The notes under the pieces were generated by a model. It was not told the origin of the DNA and made no database searches. It saw only the letters and a program-made list of their open reading frames with translations. A stretch of DNA of 64,000 nucleotides. It comes from Elymus sibiricus. Taxonomy: Eukaryota > Streptophyta > Magnoliopsida > Poales > Poaceae. The stretch spans positions 287,855,166 to 287,919,165 of the forward strand of contig CM077666.1 in the NCBI GenBank assembly GCA_039707655.1. The letters are read 5' to 3'. Positions 49,165 to 59,014 of the stretch are shown here, one piece after another; position 1 is the stretch's first letter; each line of letters opens with the position of its first letter. The position numbers and the translations under genes are program-made.

Positions 49165-49615
49165 TGGAGTGTGTACCACACTTACGAGCAAGATAGAGAT
49201 GCAGGACCAAACAAAGTATAAACCAGACAACAGATGCTCCTTAGGCACAAGTAAGATGGCAAGCTTTTTAATTTTTGTCTGGCTAGATTACAAATAAAAA
49301 TGAAGTTGAATGAACAATTCTCCATTTCAATATGTGCAGGTGACAGCAAGCAAAGATGGATTAGAGATGTCAATTTTTCTCAATACTTTGCCTAGTAAGG
49401 CCGAATGGATCAAAAAAAAAAGACAAGACTGCTTGAGATCGATGACCAGAGACGGCTTTCAGAAAATTGCCTCGGTCAAGGAGAAGCCCATCAACTAATA
49501 ACAATCTGGAGCAACAAATGTATGTATATGAAAGGGACACTAGGTTCATGGACACGGTGAATCTAAACGCAAGGTCTCTAGAAATTGACATCAGCTTTTA
49601 ACCATTTGTCAAAAA
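49165..49615 (+). pseudogene. Fragment of the mobile-domain/Ulp1-like transposon gene
   Basis: It matches about 10105-10680 of the pseudogene at 8730-12075: GTGTACCACACTTACGAGCA, the intron and acceptor, then AACAAATGTATGTATATGAA and GGTTCATGGACACGGTGAA. About 120 bp corresponding to 10410-10530 is deleted. It lies in reverse orientation in the second intron of the FAR1-like pseudogene (49663-48775). Confidence 0.7.
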
Positions 49616-50024
49616 AAGAAAAAAAAGTTGCAAAATCTCTGCTATAATGCTATATTGACGTACCTTTTCTGCTTTGGTGCCGATCTGCCAGATTGCAGTA
49701 CAGACAGCGTTGGATTCACTGTGATCGAGTCAACAACAACAGCCATAGTGGGATGTGAACCATCTGAAAGCTCGGCGTCGCATGTGTTTGATCTGCAATA
49801 ACCGAGCCGAAAGTGTTTGAGACATATATATCTTGCAGGAAAAAGAGACAAAAACAAGAAGAGATACAACTATACCTGATTGAGAGTGTATCTAGGCCGT
49901 CAGAAGAAGTACGAGGAGGTGATGAGTTATCTTCTTCGCTCGCCATCTCCTGATGGCCTACCAAGTTATCTTCTTCGCTCGCCATCTCCTGATGGCCTAC
50001 CAAGTTATCTTCTTCGCTCGCCAT

Positions 50025-50288
50025 GGGAGGCTGGGAGCAGATGAGTAGTGTTCATAGTGTGCTTCTCACCTTGCAATATGTAGTAGTGAAGATGCCCGGT
50101 GCTATCATGGGCGAGCAGATCAACCATTTCTTTATTCCTGGACCTTGATTCAAGGGATAAAGTGCATAGAGAGGAGTGCCAGCCCATCAGTAAAAAAAGG
50201 AAGAACTAGCCCGCCCATGCCTAGTTGGTTGCGCATAAGCAAAGGGATTAGAGCAGGCCTGAAGCTGTTTAAGTCTTAACAGATATTT
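50025..50288. other. 5' flank of the FAR1-like pseudogene
   Basis: Less than 300 bp upstream of ATG 50024. No TATA box or inverted terminal repeat matching the 34-35 kb side was found. Confidence 0.4.
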
Positions 50289-50837
50289 TTGAATTCAAAA
50301 GGTACACGGATCCATATGCAGAGGGCTGGTGGATCGTACGGGCTGGACCATAGGTTCGGGGCTGAACCATGGTCCCGAATAGCGCCTCTCGAATCCACAC
50401 CGGGGAGGCTGGGGCTTTATCATCAGAAACCAACGAGGACAGCCGGTGGGAGCAGGAGCCGGGCCATTGCAGTGCATACTGGATCCTCTCCAGGCTGAAG
50501 CTACTGCTTGTCTTCATAGCCTTCATGCAGCTCAAGGTTGGGGAATGACTAAGGCACAAATCCACATGGATTCGCTCAATCTGGTGCAGGCCCTTAAGTC
50601 AAATGAGTTTGATCTCTCTGCTGATGGGACCCTGATCAAGGAAATTAGGTTCTTTGCTCGTTTGAATTTCACCCAGGTTGGGTTCATATTCTGCCCCAGG
50701 GCTTGTAATAAAGTTGCGGACGCGTTAGCGGCGTATGGTGCAGATGCAGGTCTTGTGTCCCCAGCCTTTTGGCCGGACCAAGCCCCTGGCTTCGTGCACG
50801 GTCTGGTAGCCAGCAATGTTGCTGAGCTGTTTGGTTA
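50289..50837 (+). pseudogene. RNase H domain fragment of a LINE-type element
   Basis: The frame ending at 50838 reads PLQAEATACLHSLHAAQ, then IHMDSLNLVQAL, then RACNKVADALAAYGA. These are the RNase H1-like (RVT_3) motifs: QAEA with the catalytic Glu, MDS with Asp, and NxVADALA. The first strand (DGS) lies before 50446 in another frame or is lost. No reverse transcriptase is next to it. It is probably the 3' remnant of a LINE. Confidence 0.55.
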
Positions 50838-51393
50838 GAGCATCTCCAGCAGACCCCTTATATCGCCCCGACCCGTAAAATAACCGCCAGTTTACGATTT
50901 GGCGTGAAAAAAGTGACCCGAAAATAAACCGTAAACGCGTCCGACCCTTAGATTTTTTTGAGGGGCGAGGTAAATTGCCCCCTCCGACCCGCGAATACCC
51001 AGCCCCCCCCCCCCCGCCCCGTCGGTGCCCTGTATCCCGCGAAAGCGGTTGGCGAGAGGGACATTTCAGCGCGCGCGTTCCCCACATCCCCCTCCCGCAG
51101 CCGCCCGCCGCCTGCGTTTCCGGCCACTTCCGCGGCGGAATCGCACCGCCGGGCCGCACTACGCCCGGGTCCCCTCGCCGGCGCCCCGGAACCGCCGAGC
51201 CGAGCCACCCCCGGGTCGCCGTCGACCCGGATCGACTGCCGCCGAGTCGCCGCCCGCCCCGGATTCGCCGAGCCGCCCCCGGGTCGCCGCCACCCCGGAT
51301 CGACCGCAGCCGGTGAGCCCCTTTTCTGCCCCTTGTAGCTCGACCACTGGTGTTGAAATTTCGTTGATGCGAGCTCGGATGCGGTTTTTGTAG

Positions 51394-52697
51394 ATGGATT
51401 TGAGCTCTTGCGAGCAATTTTTGCTCGAAGATTCGTCCTCGTCCGACGACTCGGACGTGGAGTCGATGCTCGACCGCCATCAACAGCAGATGGTGGTCGC
51501 GGTCCTAGCCGTGAAGGTGGTCGAGGATCGAAACCGCAAGAGACGGCGAGGATCTACCGTCGGCCGTCTTTGCATCCCTCGCAACCGCCATCTCAGGAAC
51601 ATGATGTTGATGCAAGACTACTTCGCGGACAATCCTACCTATCCGCCGCACCTCTTCCGGAGAAGGTATCGAATGCGCCGATCCCTCTTCGTTAAAATTG
51701 TGCAAGCTTGCGAGGCCAATTGTCGGTTTTTTACTCAAAGGAGAAACGCCGCGGGCTTGTTGGGTTTTAGCGCATATCAAAAAATCTCGGCAGCTATGCG
51801 GGTGATGGCATATGGCATTCCGGCTGACTATGCCGACGAGTATCTTCGCATTGGCGAAGATACCACAATTGAGTCAGTGCGTAGGTTCGCCAAAGTGATC
51901 ATACGCGTCTTTGGTCCTGTCTATCTTCGTGCACCCAACGAGGAAGACACTAAAACGTTGATGGCAGCAAATGAGAAGCGAGGTTGGCCCGGCATGCTAG
52001 GAAGCGTTGATTGCATGTATTGGACTTGGAAAAACTGCCCGAAGGCATGGCACAGGCAGTATTGTGGCAAGTCTTGTGATGCAACAATTGTGCTAGAGGC
52101 CGTAGCATCCGAGGATTTATGGATTTGGCATTGTTTTTTTGGTATGCCGGGTACTCTCAATGATATCAATGTGTTGCAACGGTCTCATTTGTTTGCTAGA
52201 CTTGCTAGTGGTGATGCTCCTGCTTGCAACTACACGGTGAATGGGCATGAGTACACAAAGGGGTACTATCTTGCAGATGATATTTACCCTTCTTGGTGTA
52301 CATTTGTCAAGAGCATCAAAAAGCCCAAAACTAGGAAGCATATTGAATTTGCAAAGGTACAAGAGGCTGCCCGAAAAGATAATGAAAGAGCCTTTGGGGT
52401 TTTGCAATCTAGATTTGCCATGTTCGTGGTCCTGCTCGTTTTTGGGACAAGCAAACCCTGAACAACATCATGACATGTTGTGTGATTCTTCACAACATGA
52501 TCATCGAAGATGAGAGGGACATGAACTTGGAGTTCTTCTACGACAATGTCGGTAGCCGTGTGAAGCCAGCTAGAGACTCTGACCGCATACAAGCATTTCT
52601 TCAGACATACCGGCAGATTGAAGACGCAAACACCCACCATCAGCTTCAGGAGGACCTCATTGAGCACCATTGGCAAAGGCATGGCCAAAGGCATTGA
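51394..52697 (+). pseudogene. PIF/Harbinger DDE transposase (HARBI1-like), one-base frameshift
   Basis: The first frame (51394-52461) gives an acidic N-terminus, the helical region (RRYRMRRSLFVKIVQACE; GFSAYQKISAAMRVMAYG) and the DDE_4-type core. Catalytic candidates are Asp in GMLGSVDCMYWTW, Asp in PGTLNDINVLQRS and Glu in NERAFGVLQSRF. After RFAM the frame shifts: the true continuation, beginning FRGPARFWDKQTLNNIM, is in the next frame and ends at 52697 (WQRHGQRH). One T appears to be lost near 52421. Total intended length is about 434 aa. The damage is small, so the element died recently or the base is a sequencing error. Confidence 0.8.
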
Positions 52698-53024
52698 GAG
52701 CACCATTGGCAAAGGCCAAGGCCAATTTTACATTCATTCCATTTAATTCATGTGTGATCGGTAACTGTTGTATTGAATTTTATTAGTTTAATTCGGTGAT
52801 TTGAATAATTATTGTAATTTGGATTCATAATATTCACATTTTATGTTATATTGAATTCATAATTCTGTGTAATATGTGAGATATGTGTCAAATTCAGAAA
52901 AAAAACCACGCGTTTTGCGGGCTGCGCATATTCTCTTTTACAGTTCCGCTATGCGGGGTCTGTTCGGCCGCAGCCCGCGCCAGCCCGCAAAACGCGTTTT
53001 CCGCGACCTGTAAACGCGCTATAA

Positions 53025-54443
53025 GAGCATCTACAGCCGGGCCTCTCATACCCATCTCAAACGCCCGGGCAGGCCGTCCAATCACTGACCGGTCGCAAAA
53101 AAGCGACCCAACCGGACGCCTCAAACCGCCCTCAAACGTCTGGGCTGACCGGCACCCCTCATATCCAGCCCAAATATAGGGCGGATATGGGGCGGCCCGG
53201 GCGCGTCCGCCTGACAGGCCCGGCCCACCACCGACCCCATCGCTGCCCCACAAAAAACCCCAATCCGGGCACACCGCTACGAACCCTAGCTCACTCTCTC
53301 CCTCTCTCTCGCTCCGTCCACTCCTCTCCCTCTCCGATTCCGATCCCATCCACCACGATAAGCAGCTCCGGCAGCGACTCCGGCTCCGAGCTCGACTACG
53401 AGGAGGAGATGGCCCTCCGCATTGCGCTGGAGCGGTCCAAGGTGGAGACCGGCGGCAGCTCTGGATCTGGAGCGTTGCCGCAGCTCCCGCGCTGGCGCAG
53501 CGCGGATGCCCGAGCTGTACCCTCCCGGCCTGCGCTTAGCGACGCCAGGACAGCGCAGTCCGCATCGGCCGCCCCACGCCGTCTCCTTCCCCCGCCGGCT
53601 GCTCCTCCACGCGGCCAGCGGTGGGTGCTTGTCCCCGCGCCGCCGGCCCGCACGCGCACTCCGGAGTCGGAGGTGCGCGCCGCGCGCCGCGAGAGGCAGC
53701 GTGCACGGGAGAGGGACGCGGCAGAGCAGTCCGTGCACCGCCGCCGCGGGACGGAGGCGGAACCCGACGAGGACGCGCGTCTCCTCGCATGGGTCTACCG
53801 CCACTCCCTCACGACGGCAGAGACGGACGCTCGCCGCCTCCGACGGAAGAACGCCAAGGCGCTCCGGCTTGCTATTGAGCAGTCGGAGCGCGAGGCGAAG
53901 GAGGCAGCGGCGGAGAAGGCTCGGGTCGCCAGGCTGAAGCGGGAGCAGGACAGGGCGCTCCGTCGGATGAAGGGGGTCATCGTCCTCTCCGACTCCGACG
54001 ACGGCGACAGCTCCTCCTCCTCGTCGGACGACCAAGACCCTCCACCAGCCGCGGACGCCTACAGCTACGCCAGCGACCGGAAGGGCAAAGGCCCGGCGAG
54101 GAAGTGATGAAGCTCTACCGTCTCCGTCTTTAATTTCAAGTTTTTAGTAATCTAGTTTAAACTTGTCCATCGTTTATGTAAATTATGTGAACTTTGGCGA
54201 TCTTTTGGACATCCGATGGTGATCTTTTGGTGATCGGAATGTGCATTTCGATGTCCGATTCTATGTCTGTTTGATGATCTACGTTGTTTAGTTCTACGTT
54301 GCATGCTTAGTATGGATATGAGGTGCCGGATATGAGAGACGCGGATGCAGAGAGGCAAATTTGAGGGGTGCCCGGTCAATGTTCGCGGACGCATCCACGG
54401 GCGTTTGAGGGGCCGGATTTGCAAAGTCCGGCTGTAGATGCTC
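53025..54443 (+). mobile_element. PIF/Harbinger-type element (inner) carrying an ORF
   Basis: Both ends read GAGCATCTACAGCCGG (16 bp exact, inverted) and TAA flanks both sides (53022-53024 and 54444-54446). It is 1419 bp, inserted near the right end of the outer element. No transposase. It carries a long GC-rich ORF and is therefore non-autonomous with a passenger. Confidence 0.85.
53187..54107 (+). CDS. Passenger ORF: coiled-coil protein with SIM-like and UIM-like motifs
   Basis: 306 codons open from 53187; the translated start may be ATG 53409 (MALRIALERS). Residues 72-86 (EEEMALRIALERSK) resemble a ubiquitin-interacting helix with the A-x3-S spacing. The middle is Pro/Ala/Arg-rich. Residues ~205-265 are a charged, probably coiled-coil region starting SLTTAETDARRLRRKNAKAL. 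This is followed by VIVLSDSDDGDSSSSSSDD, a textbook SUMO-interacting motif arrangement: hydrophobic core plus acidic/serine run. The block around S-x-TTAET-AR recurs in the passenger ORF at 57346-58493. Function is unknown. Long opposite-strand frames exist because of high GC, but only this strand has shared motifs. Confidence 0.55.
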   Translation: MGRPGRVRLTGPAHHRPHRCPTKNPNPGTPLRTLAHSLPLSRSVHSSPSPIPIPSTTISSSGSDSGSELDYEEEMALRIALERSKVETGGSSGSGALPQLPRWRSADARAVPSRPALSDARTAQSASAAPRRLLPPPAAPPRGQRWVLVPAPPARTRTPESEVRAARRERQRARERDAAEQSVHRRRGTEAEPDEDARLLAWVYRHSLTTAETDARRLRRKNAKALRLAIEQSEREAKEAAAEKARVARLKREQDRALRRMKGVIVLSDSDDGDSSSSSSDDQDPPPAADAYSYASDRKGKGPARK

Positions 54444-54484
54444 TAAGGGTCCGCGATATAAGGGGTCTGCTAGAGATGCTCTTA

Positions 54485-57129
54485 AGGGAAGCTTTGATTT
54501 CAAAAAAGAAAGAAAAAAACGTATGCATGCCCCCGACTTCAACAACTAGCTTCGCGGAGGAGGTGGATTAAAGCTCGAAAGTGATAGCCGAAATTGACCT
54601 GCAATCGTATTAGCACACGGACGGACACGGCCGCGTACAATAAGTCAATATAATGTTGTCAGCTGTCTATAGTGCTCCTAATTTTAGGTGACACGGCGAA
54701 AAGTACGTGGATTGTTCAGCCATCACAGGCAATAGAGATACTATGACTTCTTCAGGAAAAGGCCCTGTATATATGTTTAAAAGACTTCCGAGGATACAGG
54801 ACATTTCAAAAATTAGATGACATCCGCGTGTTGCAGCGGATATTTGTAGAAGGCACATAAAACAAACGATTGTGTGACATGCACTCAATCCTTCATCAGT
54901 ATTCTTTAGCCCGGATGATGGAGTATCATGCTATTTGTTATTTTCAGGTAGACCAAACCAGCGTGACAATGCTAAATACAAACTATCTAAATTTATTTTA
55001 ATAATATAAATGGAGCTTGCATGTAGAGCAATGATGCCTCTAGAAAAAAAAAACAATGGTACAAACACAGAGCAACAAAAAGGATATAAGAGAATATGTT
55101 GTCCATGTATGCTGCTTGTCCTCGGGGTGGACCCGTCACTAAACCTGGCATGGGTGGCCCAACCTGGCAGCCCAACATTCGGGCCGGGCTCGAGCCTCAC
55201 TTTCCCATCCACAACCCGGCCCGAAGCCCAGGAAAAGCATGAGAATACGTGGTTTTTGGGATATTAAAGGCAAAATAGGTATAATAGCATTATCTAATAC
55301 CGAAGATAGGGTTTTATTAATTTTAAATATGGAAAAGCAGACATTTTCCGGGCCTCGGTCCGGCTCACTGATGCCCAGGTAAATGGGCCTCTGAAGAAAG
55401 CAAAGACATGGCCCAGACCAAAAAAGGAACTTGATCACCCGGAGAAGATTTCTTTCCTTTGCTTTTTGATTTCTGGCGAAAAAGGCAGTCATCAGTCGCC
55501 CCCTTTCCTATTTAGCTTTGGCTGAGCACCAACATACTCTACTCTTGTTTAAGTCGGAGGATCTTAGAAGGGAATTGTGTCGGACTTTCCAAACCCAGCC
55601 CGATCCGGTCAATGCCCAGGTTTACCTGTCACCACTCGCTTATGTGGTCGTGAGGTGGATCCATTCTGTTTTCTAGTAGCAGGAGGCGGTCACAAGCCCT
55701 ATCGCGTGGTCCTTTCCTGGAAAACCCCTCCTTCTCTGACACTGAACTCTCGTTGCGACACGGGCTTCGAGTAGGCTGGAACCTTTCATTGGGATCCACT
55801 GGCACGATGCTACTGTTTAGCTGCCCTTGAAGGCGGTTCATGATGTCCCTAGCTTCCTTGTCTCGAGCTAGTATCTTGGTTCACAACTCTTCTGTCTCCG
55901 AGGTCAAAATTTCTAGGAGGAATTCGACTGAGGCGTGCGACGTGTATCTGCTCCTGGCTCGATGGCAAGGACGTTCTGTGCGGGCATAGGTCCTACATTG
56001 GCCATCTCTTTATTTGGGCTTGGGACCACAGGAGGCGATCCTCCATCGATCACATCATCTGCCATAGCGCACATTGGCAGAATCTCATTGCTTCCTAATG
56101 TGATCGAATTCGAATCGTAGGCTAGAGAGCCCCCGGAGTATGCCTCGGCTACGAACCCATTTGGCGAGGGGTAGTAGCCGCTCGTGGGCTATCTATAGCT
56201 TTGCGAGTAGGACATGTATGGTACTGCTGAGCTGCTTGCTAACCCATACCATGGCACTTAGTATGAGTAGTACCCTGGCTGATAGTATGCGCTTTGCCCT
56301 TGCAACGTAGTTGGAGTATGTTGTAGGGGGTCTGTAGTAGATCCCAGGGTAGCATGTCGGGTAGCCGGGGTCGTAGCGCCTGTTACCGGTGTAACACTCG
56401 GTCTGACCGGCTCGGGTCTACGAAGTCGTTGATGGGGTTAGAAGTGTTGATGTAGACCCACCCAAAACGGAAGAGTGAGGCGAAATTTCTCCATGCCGAA
56501 GGAGCCAATGGTGTTGATGAAGATGACACCATTGGTGAAGTTGATGTTGCTCCATGGATTTGATCCAATATTGTGAAAAGGTCCTGACGGTCAGCGCCAA
56601 CGGTCGGGGCTGGTGTCAGTGTGTGTTGTTGTGGATCAGTTTTCGGCCATTTTCTTCTTCTTATAAACCAGCTAATTCTCTTCTTCTTAATGAAAAGGTA
56701 AAGCTCCTGTCGGTTACTAAAAAAATCAAAGTTAAGCGTAACCCTCTCTTCTTTTAATGCAACACGGGAGCTCCCGACCCTCTCACAAGGTTCCGTTAAA
56801 AAAGGTTAAGCCTAACCAAACATCCTCTAAGATCATGGTAGTTGCTGTAAGATGTATTAAGATAAAAGAAAACAATCGCAGTAGCTGTCCACGTCTAGCT
56901 TATCCCTCAGGGCCTAAACGTAGGCTGCATTTCCATACATGTGAACCTTTTATGTTTATAAGTAGCAGCGCTGCTAGGCAAGTGCTGAAGGAGCAAGGGC
57001 AGCACGATCCGTGTTCAGCTCATCGTGCTCCGGGAAAACGGAGGTAGCATGTAGCCCCATCGGTCGACCGTGCGCTTGAAAATATGGTTGGCACAGGATG
57101 GAGATCATTAAATGGTCCTGCCACGTGCA
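54485..57129. other. Intergenic with decayed coding-like sequence
   Basis: 55130-55400 has GGCCCGGGC-rich blocks typical of hAT or unclassified elements. On the minus strand 55620-56570 gives decayed coding-like sequence: rich in Tyr/Pro/Ser around 56230-56280 (YYQPGYYSY) and RLQGQLNSSIVPVDPNERFQ near 55770-55830, with several stops. It could be a retrotransposon gag or host gene remnant; I cannot name it. 56640-56720 resembles a LINE 3' end (CTTCTTCTTAATGAAAAGG). No intact gene. Confidence 0.35.
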
Positions 57130-57132
57130 TTA

Positions 57133-59011
57133 GGGCATGTCTAACGGCGACCCGCAAATTTCCTTCAGCATCCGTCCGCGGACAGGGGACCAGTCCGCGG
57201 ACACTGATATCGAAGGCCGCCATCCAATACCGTCTGCATACATTTCAACAACAATTTAAACTAACCGGACGAAATTCGTTCAAAGACACCGGAATTCATT
57301 CAACTTGGGTTATAATTTACATTAAAAAGTTGATATTTCGACCGTTTAACAAAAAAAAACTAGGAAAAAAAATCTAACCCTATGGCCGCCCTGCCCTGCC
57401 GCACCGCCGTCGCCGTCGGTGCCGTTGTCGTCGTGGTCCTTCCAGCGGCGGAACGGCGCCGGAGGGCCGCGGCAGCCTTGTCCGGCGGCTGCCCGTCGCT
57501 CGCGGAGGAGCCGCTCCGCCTCCTGCTGCGCGATGCGGAGTGCGGCCGCGACCACTACCGACGTTGCCTTCAGAGCCCTGGCGGCGGCCTTGCCGCGGCC
57601 GGCGTTGGCGGAGCCGTCGCTAAGCGACCACTCCTCGCCGTCAAGGCGGCGGCGCCACCTGGCGGTCGTCTCCGCGGTTGTCACGGAGCGGTCGAGCGCC
57701 CACGTGGCGGTGAGGTCAGGGTCGTTGCGGACCCAATCCGGCGCCACGTCGCTCTTGGCGAACGCGGACCAGCGACCGGCATTGCGCTGCTCGTACCTCG
57801 CCTGCTGCCTCGTCGCGCGCTCCGCCTCGGATATGATGGCCTTTGAGCCCGAGGCACCGCCGTAACCGCCTCCTCCGAGGTAGTAGAGGAGGCGGCCCCG
57901 CGCCTTCTTGATCGCGGGCGGCAGCTCCTCCTTGACGGCGAGGCGGTGGCAGCGCGCGGCGACGGGGGCGCGTCCATGCGCCCGTACCAGCTGCGCGGCG
58001 GGGACGCCAACTCGTCCTTGACCCGGTGTCCGATTTGGACGCCGTGGTGATGCTGGGACGACGACGGCTCGTCCTTGACGCGGCGTCCGATCTGAATGTT
58101 GCGGTTGCGCTGGGGCGAGGCCGGCTCGTCCTTGACCGGCCGGAGCGGGGACGCCGGCTCGTGCTTCATGCTGTGGCGCGGCGGGGACTGTGGCTCCTCC
58201 TTGACGCGCGCCGGCGATGGTGGCGACGGGCCCATGTGACGGAGCGAACGCTCCGTCATTATCTTGATCTGACGGATGGAATCTTCGTCCGTCACAGCGG
58301 CCTCCGAGAGGAGTCGGGGCGGCTGCTGCGGCGTCTGGTCACTGGAGGAGATGACGATCTCCTCCTTGGCGGAGGAGCCGGCCGTCGTGGATGCCGAAGG
58401 GCCCGGAGAGAGTGGGCGGCGGTGCCAAGAACCACCGGACGAGGTGCGTCCACCGACCCCGCCTGCCAGCGCAGAGCACCATGACTTCGGCATCGCCGCA
58501 GGGCTCGGAGAGGAGGAGGGGCTCGGGCACGGTGACGGGGGAAGGGAGGGAGGCAGTGCTCGGGGAGGGGGAGTGCGCCTCTGTGAATAGCTGCGGCCAG
58601 GCCAAGCGAAGGGGCGGTCAGCCCGCTTCAATGCGGCGCAGCGGACGGAGTTGGTTCCTCGGGACGCGGCATCCGCATTGAAGCGGCGACGCCCGAGATG
58701 TCACGTCCGTCAGCGCCGCCCTCCCGTCCGGTCAAATCGCGGCATCAATGCCGGTCGCTGCATGCTCTGGGCCGGCATGAATGCGACGCGGCAAGCGACG
58801 GGTGGGGGGTTTTGGTGGGCCAGGCGGTCAGACGTGGGCTTGGGAGCGGTCCGGACGCCTGCAAATCTCCCTTGTTTGTCTTCGGTTTGCGGGAGAAAGT
58901 ACGTCCGGACCCCCGGCGACCGATACAGGCCAGCGTTAGATGGCTTTCGCGTTCCGGACCGCATAGTCCGAACGTATGCGGGCGATTTGAGGGTCTGCAT
59001 TGGAGATGCCC
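57133..59011. mobile_element. Harbinger-type element carrying a minus-strand ORF
   Basis: The left end GGGCATGTCTAACGGCGACC and the complement of the right end GGGCATCTCCAATGCAGACC match in about three quarters of positions and continue with CSCAAATYKSC. Flanks are TTA (57130-57132) and TAA (59012-59014), so the 3-bp duplication is off by one base or eroded. 1879 bp, no transposase. The passenger ORF is related to that of the inner element at 53025. Confidence 0.65.
57346..58493 (-). pseudogene. Passenger ORF with SIM-like motif and tandem SUMO-consensus sites, frameshifted
   Basis: ATG 58493 starts MPKSWCSALAG; the frame is open further upstream to 58631. EEIVISSSD (58337-58363) is a SIM-like motif. 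At 57999-58205 five psi-K-x-E sites follow in 70 residues: VKEEPQSP, MKHEPASP, VKDEPASP, VKDEPSSS and VKDELASP. Four fit the phospho-dependent form psi-K-x-E-x-x-S-P. A five-base G run at 57964-57968 holds an extra base; after it the conserved product continues in another frame (AVKEELPPAIKKARGRLLYY, YEQRNAGRWSAFAKSDVAPD, DRSVTTAETTARWRRRL) to 57346. I have seen this type of sequence in hypothetical wheat proteins, without a function. Direction, motifs and shared block support coding ancestry. Confidence 0.55.
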
Positions 59012-59014
59012 TAA

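Larger units (their letters stand above)
44339..50024 (-). pseudogene. FAR1-family MULE transposase-like gene, broken by solo LTR and frameshift
   Basis: Exons on the minus strand: 50024-49876, 49792-49664, 48774-48510, 48418-48280 plus 46529-45978 (one exon split by an LTR), 45871-45414, 45314-45027 and 44922-44339. Phases of the first three junctions fit. The N-terminus has three copies of a 13-residue repeat (MASEEDNLVGHQE, third truncated). The FAR1 DNA-binding domain is visible (DFYNLFSWECGFGIRYG; CRTECQARIRL; VFTNEHNHPL). The MULE core shows VVTFDTTYRTNMYNMPFG and CKWHVLKVLKEKI; RSESANHLL follows. The SWIM finger is CDCGYFDHVGLLCCH and the knuckle is CSLCKISGHTKGNC. A one-base loss near 44658 shifts the frame before the knuckle. 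Otherwise the gene is well preserved, so loss was recent. Confidence 0.75.
50838..54481 (+). mobile_element. PIF/Harbinger element (outer) with TTA duplication
   Basis: The left end GAGCATCTCCAGCAGACCCC and the complement of the right end GAGCATCTCTAGCAGACCCC differ by one base, and the match continues through TTATATCGC (28 of 29). TTA flanks both ends (50835-50837 and 54482-54484). Without the nested element it is about 2.2 kb. It carries a transposase frame but no visible Myb/SANT-type second protein, which autonomous Harbinger elements normally need. Confidence 0.85.

Noticed and set aside
34500..50290. A single MULE enclosing the 35-50 kb gene pair
   Set aside because: I compared 34880-35230 with the complement of 50030-50290 and saw no inverted repeat; the inverted ends at 34241-34477 pair with 31859-32101 instead.
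53286..54035. 249-codon minus-strand frame opposite the inner Harbinger passenger ORF
   Set aside because: High GC makes all frames open; the plus strand holds the motifs shared with the 57-59 kb ORF.
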